Assembly (NCBI GenBank): GCA_019649035.1
Contig: BMAT01012045.1
Span: forward strand, 10,131-46,705
Length of the DNA: 36,575 bases
Direction of reading: 5' to 3'
Source of the DNA: Elysia marginata
Lineage: Eukaryota > Mollusca > Gastropoda > Plakobranchidae
Below the pieces are notes generated by a model, which was not told the DNA's origin, did no database searches, and saw nothing but the letters and a program-made list of their open reading frames with translations. Both the position numbers and the translations under genes were made by a program. Positions 31,805-36,575 of the stretch are shown piece by piece. Position 1 is the stretch's first letter; each line of letters starts with the position of its first letter.

Positions 31805-34473
31805 AATAAAATCATATATACAATTTATACGGTGACTAAAATCTAAACAAAAGTTTTCTCGAAAGCGCTTTAGAAAAACTCATTTCCACAGACACATATT
31901 AATACCAGCAATGGACTTGAAAAACATTTAAGTACAGACATTTAAATTAGAGAAACAAACAAATGAAAGGTGTTATGCCCTTGATGATAAAGAAACTATT
32001 AGATGAATTGCAAAAACTTTATGGAAGGGCTATGTAAAAAAACGGTTAAAATATAATGGATGGCTAATACCGTAAAAATTTATTTCACTAAACTCAGCTC
32101 GAAAACAAAGCCAACTATCCATGAAGGGTAAAACAATTTACTTACCATTATGCTTTTTGAGAAAAACAAAAACTAAAAAGCCTAAATCGTCACCTAAATG
32201 TATAGCCCTCTCCGATTGTAATCGTTGAAAGTTGAGAATTGCCACATCGTTGTAACTTTTATACATACTTTTTTTCATATGGCACGGCTGTTAGCTTTGT
32301 CTAGTTTTCGCCTCACAAGGTATTGTTCTTAACAGTTATATAAATGTAGAAATATAAATGTTTTATGTGGATGAACCAGTGCTTAATCCAGGCTTTATTG
32401 GGCCATCTTTAGACAGATTGAAGCCGTATAAGCTGACTTAACACGATGTTTAACCCTAAGAAATATTTTTGCCTTTACCTTTCATATTCATTGGTTACAA
32501 TAAAATATATCAATAATCTAGTACTATGCTGTTGGTTTACGCTCTAGCATTAATCATAACATCGAGAGGGTTGAAAAAATGTAATTACTATCAACATAAT
32601 TATTATGATTATATTATAACCTTCAATTAATTGAAGAATATGAGCGCGAGGTAATCTAGTTTAGTGTGCGCAATTTGTAACAAACTTGAGACATTAAAAG
32701 CATCAGAGTTTTAAGGTATTGTAATATTACATTCTAAAATAAGATGTTTTAAATTTTCAAAACGTAGATGCTAAACAAATATCACATCCGACATCATTGG
32801 TTTATTCATACAACTTTAAAAAGCTGGAATAAGTTACAATATGAGACTAAGAATGCGCCATCTTTAAATATGCGTTTAAATTTTCATGAATTGAAAACGC
32901 TTAAATGTGATTTAGATAAATTATTTTCAAATTTTTTTTCGGGCACTTAAAGGATACAATTTTTATTCGTCATTGGTAATGATATGATATTTTATATCTA
33001 CAATTTTAAGAAATACTGCTACTTCTTTCTCGATGAACTACATATTTGTCTGAACGACCATTCAAAAACGCCTGGAAAAAAATAATATAAGTCGACTACC
33101 TTTTTTCATTTATGCTTGTTAAGACGGAAAATACTATTTTTAAAAATTTTTTAATTTTATTGTCATAAGATTATCTTATAAATCAGGAAAAGGGGCCTTC
33201 GAAATTACATCTAGAGTTTAGATTTGTCCAAAACTTTGATTTGCGCGTGACTAATTTCGGATATCTCACACAATTACCTCAATTCCATCTGTGAGGTCGA
33301 AAGTAAACTCAAACTGGCCCTGTCCTCTCTCTGTCAAGAGCGTGTCAATTTTGATACCGATATCTTTCATCTCATCCATCAGGCCCATCAGCACGGCCTG
33401 TCAAACAGAGCACAAATAAATAATAAAAAGTAAAGGAAGTGTTAGGGTGGTTTTTCATGAATAGTTAAGGACCAAATTATTCAAAATACCGTCGAGCCTA
33501 TTTAAAACTTCTTTTTATTGCTCCAAACCTAATTCCTGGTGTCAAGTTTTCGAGAGTTTGTCACAATTATTAAAAATTAGGACGTCCCTCAATATCTTGG
33601 GAATCATATTACTGTCTTGGAATACCTGGTTTTTCTCTAAAGCAGCTAAAGAAGCCCATTGACTCCCATGTCCTAAATACTTCTGTGTTTTGGAGTCTCT
33701 GATGACAAATTCTAATTCAAAGGACGACTTGATATGTAATCCGAGTTGATTTTGTAGACGCTTGAGGAGAACCTGTGTAGCTTCTCTTGGTGTGCTAGTA
33801 TCCTGGGTAGAGAAAACGTCAAAGAATACAGAAGTTTTTGGGCATGATTATTTTGGTCATTATATTAGAAACAACCAAACCAGTTTCTAGGTTTACTCTA
33901 TTTGCAGCTGGGCAATAATTAAAGATTTATGGGTTTTACTAAAACAAGGAGTCTTTTTTTCAAGCTATAGACCTACTTTTAAGCCATTAAGACTGAATTC
34001 ACCCGGACGTGCTGTAAGAAGTAAGAGTATTGCAAAAGCGTTATCATTTTGTTTTATTTAAGTTCTCTGTTAATATTGTTTAAGTTAACTGTTTTTATGT
34101 CTTAAGTGGGTGACAAGCCTTGATGTGCACACAAATAAAAGCCCAGCACATCCATTCTGTGGGATACTTTTGTGTAAAGGAAAAACATATTAAATTAGTT
34201 TAGCCTTTTTATGTTGTTTGTAAAGACATTTTGCGCGTACATTTTGTTTTTAATCTTTCGCAGTGACTACTACATATGTACTTACTAAGGACCCGTCCTC
34301 TGCAAATCGTGTTTCGCACAGAACGGAACCGATTTTTCGACTGCCAAATATTGATTTCTGACATGGTCTTAGCGTGCTCAGTATAGGTGTCATTCTCATG
34401 TTGGCATACTTGATTTCCGTTGTAAAGGCTGGGTGCTGAGGACTGGGTCCATGCAAGCCTTCATAACATATTC
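28662..34473 (-). CDS. Glutamine synthetase, class I, lengsin-like; five 3' exons
   Basis: The five minus-strand exons (34473-34286, 33802-33626, 33397-33278, 30374-30097, 29085-28662) total 1187 bases. They join in frame to give about 395 residues that follow the class-I glutamine synthetase fold from the end of the N-terminal barrel to the C-terminus. The family makes glutamine from glutamate, ammonia and ATP; vertebrate lengsin is a lens protein without that activity. The metal and substrate residues visible are the E-L-E pair in 'SSFELEFVI', both Glu of 'TERGQGQFEF', His in 'GYHFNFSLW', and 'YIENRIPSS' for the last Glu/Arg. A second His usual in the 'H-x-H' motif is Asn, so activity is uncertain. 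The 5' exon or exons and promoter are outside the window. The introns hold a LINE, microsatellites and AT-rich sequence. No stop or frameshift is seen, so the gene looks intact. Confidence 0.92.
29086..30096 (-). other. Last intron of the glutamine synthetase gene
   Basis: About 1 kb, AT-rich, with canonical GT (GTAAGG) and AG (TTCTTCAG) ends on minus. No transposon or RNA was recognised inside. Confidence 0.7.
30097..30374 (-). CDS. Glutamine synthetase exon (His motif, ADP/metal region)
   Basis: 278 bases. The acceptor is TTCTTCTGTTCCTCAG and the donor GTAAGG. It begins 'AADMVAEFRTAAYLYLKEKG', continues 'GNFMACDDVKEGIHNGYHFN', and ends 'AGLVEHAPAMTALCSPTVNC' plus 'YR'. In bacterial enzymes the corresponding motif is 'G-x-G-M-H-V-H-x-S'. 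Here the first His is kept and the second is Asn. A (TTC)n tract lies about 70 bases upstream of the acceptor. Confidence 0.96.
30444..30549. repeat. (AAG)n microsatellite next to an exon
   Basis: About 35 AAG units with one interruption. On the gene strand this is a (CTT)n pyrimidine tract ending about 70 bases before the 3' splice site at 30375. Confidence 0.95.
30590..31590 (-). pseudogene. LINE fragment inside a glutamine synthetase intron
   Basis: Minus strand, same orientation as the host gene. About 31550-31430 reads 'AHVLYLLCANDYAIVDHSEH' then 'LADSISAATKRHGLKIS', the reverse-transcriptase active-site block (consensus 'LlYADDiallah...L......a...GL.ls') with YADD altered to CAND. Then, with stops and shifts, come 'DSFKYLGS', 'LLYSCEKWALYKRH' and finally, in the frame 30993-30583, 'TLFQLRWLGHLVHMSHVRFP' and 'YAWRQHIRQHAYEQR'. 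This is the C-terminal pattern of RTE/jockey-type LINE polyproteins ('RLrWlGHv.RM...R.p'). It ends 'DPADGCTLFW' near 30590. 5'-truncated and dead. Confidence 0.8.
31622..31810. repeat. (AAT)n microsatellite, about 190 bases
   Basis: Imperfect AAT/ATA run with occasional ACA, ATG and AAA changes. It abuts the upstream side of the intronic LINE fragment. Confidence 0.95.
31811..33277 (-). other. Remainder of the large glutamine synthetase intron
   Basis: AT-rich. A 60-codon plus frame at 32768-32950 ('HTTLKSWNKLQYETKNAPSL') vaguely resembles the end of some LINE proteins but is too short to call. Confidence 0.5.
33278..33397 (-). CDS. Glutamine synthetase exon (E...GQ-x-E motif)
   Basis: 120 bases, 40 codons, phase 0 at both ends. 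The acceptor is TCTGTTTGACAG and the donor GTAATT. It encodes 'VLMGLMDEMKDIGIKIDTL' followed by 'TERGQGQFEF'. The Glu residues of that motif match E212 and E220, metal ligands of class-I enzymes. The 2.9-kb intron that follows carries a LINE fossil and two microsatellites. Confidence 0.95.
33626..33802 (-). CDS. Glutamine synthetase exon (E-x-E metal motif)
   Basis: 177 bases, 59 codons, phase 0 at both ends. The acceptor is TCTACCCAG on minus and the donor GTATTC. It encodes 'TPREATQVLLKRLQ', the usual 'pR..l...l..l' helix, then 'SSFELEFVI', whose two Glu residues are metal ligands in the family (E129 and E131 in the bacterial enzyme), and 'SLAALEKNQ'. Confidence 0.93.
34286..34473 (-). CDS. 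Glutamine synthetase exon (first visible)
   Basis: 188 bases encode 'ICYEGLHGPSPQHP', 'EIKYANMRMTP', 'LSTLRPC' and 'IGSVLCETRFAEDGSL', matching the end of the N-terminal domain (family pattern 'p.ltTlr..P....iasVlCd...dGs'). The donor is GTAAGT on minus at 34285-34280, in phase 0. The 3' splice site was placed at TTACAAG, ending at 34474, because it keeps the family pattern; the first two bases would complete a Gly or Arg codon from an upstream exon. The acceptor lacks a strong pyrimidine tract and is less sure than the donor. Confidence 0.8.
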
Positions 34474-34801
34474 CTTGTAATATAGAGATTGGAAAGTATC
34501 AGTTTAATATATTATGTTGGCCTCTAACTTTATATAGTTATAATTCTTTCAGAAAACAAAAACTATCTCAATAGCAAATAATTATCGCTTTGAATACGAT
34601 CATATTGTATTTCAACACCTAGCACATATTTAAATTCACAAAAAGGGTCATTGCGATGGACTTGTTTGTTGCGTTCCGATTACGATTAGTTGGCAGACTT
34701 TTCGACGTTTGGCCTGAAACTGGACCTGTTAGTTTCATTTCTGTTAGTTCCTTATGAACCCCAGCTGTTTTGATCAGTTTAGGCCAGGTAAAGAAAATTG
34801 A

Positions 34802-34878
<77 letters not shown>

Positions 34879-34879
34879 A
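34802..34879. repeat. (TAG)n microsatellite
   Basis: About 26 perfect TAG units, immediately followed by the left terminus of the mariner-like element. Confidence 0.95.
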
Positions 34880-34880
34880 A

Positions 34881-36127
34881 ACGAGGGTCGTTCAAAAAGT
34901 TTTGTGTCCAAGTTCATAATTTCTTTATTATTAATGCTACAAACAAAAGTTACACACCAATTGATAGCTAGCTTAGGGTACATCCGTTGTGACCTTACCC
35001 GTACTTAACAACACAGTCGCCTTCGTTGTCAGCGCAAACTTAACTGCGAATAAATTACCGCATGCCGTCGGCGAAAAATTGATGTATTTTTTCTGTGAAA
35101 CAGCAACGCACATCTGTTTGAACTTCATCACTATCTGCATAACGTTTTCTTTTGAGGTACGCCTTCAGCTTGAGGTTTCTTGCAATCTGTGACTTTTTAT
35201 GGCATCTTGAGTTCGTCGACCTGTGTGTGGACAAGTGTTATCGTGGTGTGCAGTTGCGCTTTTTCGGTGTCGAGCTCGTGACAGCCATGCGCTAAGTTTT
35301 GTCAAGGTCTCGATCCATAGCCCAGAGTTGGTAGTGGAACTCTTTTCCAAAAAAATCCATATGAATCAGACCATCATATTCTCAAAGCACTGTTGTTCGC
35401 ACTTTCTTTGCAGATGAAGCAACTTTGAAGCTATGGGGGCCAGGTGAGTCAGTGTGTCTGTATTCTTTCGAATGTTTATGTTTTTGTGGTCATTATGGCG
35501 TGTTCAATACTCGTCTCCAGTGACAGCGTAAGAAAGCTACAGTGTCATCAGTTCAACTAGCCAAGAGCACCTCACTAACTTTACTTCGGTTCAGTTTCGG
35601 ATGGTTTGGACTGTACGGAGAGATACATTTTACACACTTCTGCCTACCAATTTTTCAATATGGTAGGCGGAAGAACACGCATAAACAAAATAGTTTTGCC
35701 CGCTTCGTTTGTTGAAATCTGTAGAAATTAGGTTCCATCTAGATCTAAATTCTTGGTTAAGAGTATAAAATTTGACTTACATTTATAAATCAAATTAGAT
35801 ACTCCAGATTTAGAGCTAGATATAGAAGATATCGTGATCTAGAGTCTGTATTAGGCCTAGGTCTAGTTAAGATTTAGGGCGCGATTTTTATTCCATTTGT
35901 AGGCTCCGCATGTCATGTTTTCTTCTGTTTTAGCCTGAGAGGCCTAACTCTGCGTGTCAAGTGCGTTATTCATGAAGGTCATCGTTTGGGCTCATAACAG
36001 CCCTATGCATTAAGCGCTCATTGGCATGTTTGCTGATTGCCACATATAGACGTGAACTAGATACCAATCGTGAAGATATTTTCAATAGTTATTGCCGGAG
36101 AAGCAAAACTTTTCGAACGACCGTCGT
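34881..36127 (-). mobile_element. Mariner-like DNA transposon, decayed
   Basis: About 1.25 kb with matching termini. The left end is ACGAGGGTCGTTCAAAAAGT (34881 on), and the right end, read on minus from 36127, is ACGACGGTCGTTCGAAAAGT. The transposase is on minus. At 35350-35165 it reads 'TTNSGLWIETLTKLSAWLSR' and 'HHDNTCPHTGRRTQDAI', with the second catalytic Asp (HDN) at 35242-35240. From 35185 downward it continues 'LKAYLKRKRYADSDEVQTDV' and 'FTEKIHQFFADGMR'. Size and these blocks fit the mariner branch of Tc1/mariner. Frameshifts and stops break the frame, and the N-terminal half is barely recognisable. It lies just upstream of the first visible glutamine synthetase exon. Confidence 0.82.
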
Positions 36128-36575
36128 AGTAGTGGTAAAAACAGCAGCAGCAACAGCACAAGCAAGCAAGAGCAGAAGCAATAGCAGCTGCAGTGGTAGT
36201 AATAAACTGAGCGCCATAAGAAACGCAACATTATATTCCTTATTTTCGCGCCCATGCACGCTTTATAGAAAGGTTGGTGAGTTCATTTTTTGTGGGTTGT
36301 GAGTAGTAACACATCAAAACATGAGTTCAAGCACACTCCCGAGTCCCGTGCGTTGTTTGCCAGTCAAGGTGAGCGATTTTCGAATACCCTGTAAAAATGT
36401 AAAATCCGTGCGTGTAGGAAAACCCCATGGTCGAAATTCTCAAAATAACACACAAGGGTACCTTACAAGGGGATACACCCTGGAATAGCGCATCTTTTGT
36501 TTGGCAGATCAAAGGAGTACGTGCTTAATTCAAGGTATTGAAATATCGAGATTTTCGGAATTTTTTCGGTTATCG
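36128..36575. other. Window end, CAG/TAG-rich then unrecognised
   Basis: 36128-36205 is a degenerate CAG/AGC/TAG-rich simple sequence. The rest shows no recognisable feature. The missing 5' exon of the glutamine synthetase gene was not found here. Confidence 0.5.

Noticed and set aside
32768..32950. LINE protein C-terminus in the glutamine synthetase intron
   Set aside because: One short AT-rich frame with a faint 'WNKL...' resemblance and no second supporting block.

Overview
This is an AT-rich eukaryotic window with spliced genes, GT-AG introns, many trinucleotide microsatellites, tRNA-derived SINEs, LINE fossils and DNA transposons. There are no bacterial-style operons. The protein types (a lengsin-like glutamine synthetase and a large somatomedin-B ectodomain exon) and the repeats suit a lophotrochozoan animal, most likely a gastropod mollusc. 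The taxon is an inference from gene and repeat types; no search was possible.

Only two host genes are supported. (1) A plus-strand exon at 19012-21123 encodes about 704 residues with an intact eight-cysteine somatomedin-B domain and ends at a clean phase-0 splice donor. Its continuation is not visible: a compound microsatellite with a 58-base assembly gap starts about 115 bases later. (2) A minus-strand gene at 34473-28662 encodes a class-I glutamine synthetase of the lengsin-like animal type. Five exons join in frame across canonical splice sites, from the end of the N-terminal domain to the stop codon. Its first exon or exons lie outside the window.

The rest is repeats. From left to right: a perfect 17-bp palindrome; LINE 3' ends and LINE reverse-transcriptase fossils (about 1.02-1.08, 4.95-5.42, 6.68-7.43, 7.43-9.2 and 21.96-22.6 kb on plus, 30.6-31.6 kb on minus); a tRNA-derived SINE at 4.27 kb; a 27-bp minisatellite at 10.5 kb; a decayed Ty3/gypsy pol on minus (about 15.66-12.39 kb) interrupted by a 303-bp SINE with 9-bp target duplications; a four-copy 75-bp repeat at 16.7 kb; a 17-copy 42-bp minisatellite at 17.75-18.48 kb; a roughly 32-copy 36-bp minisatellite at 22.9-24.07 kb; a second, inverted copy of the 12.6-kb SINE beside a 154-bp foldback MITE at 26.6-26.8 kb; and a decayed mariner-type transposon at 34.88-36.13 kb. 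Microsatellites of nearly every trinucleotide class separate these.

The two host genes have no visible functional link. The transposons are mostly dead and nested, and three of them sit in or beside introns or the 5' flank of the glutamine synthetase gene. The strongest candidates for something new are the somatomedin-B ectodomain exon with no visible downstream partner, the tight SINE/MITE cluster at 26.2-27.05 kb, and the 36-bp minisatellite with higher-order structure.
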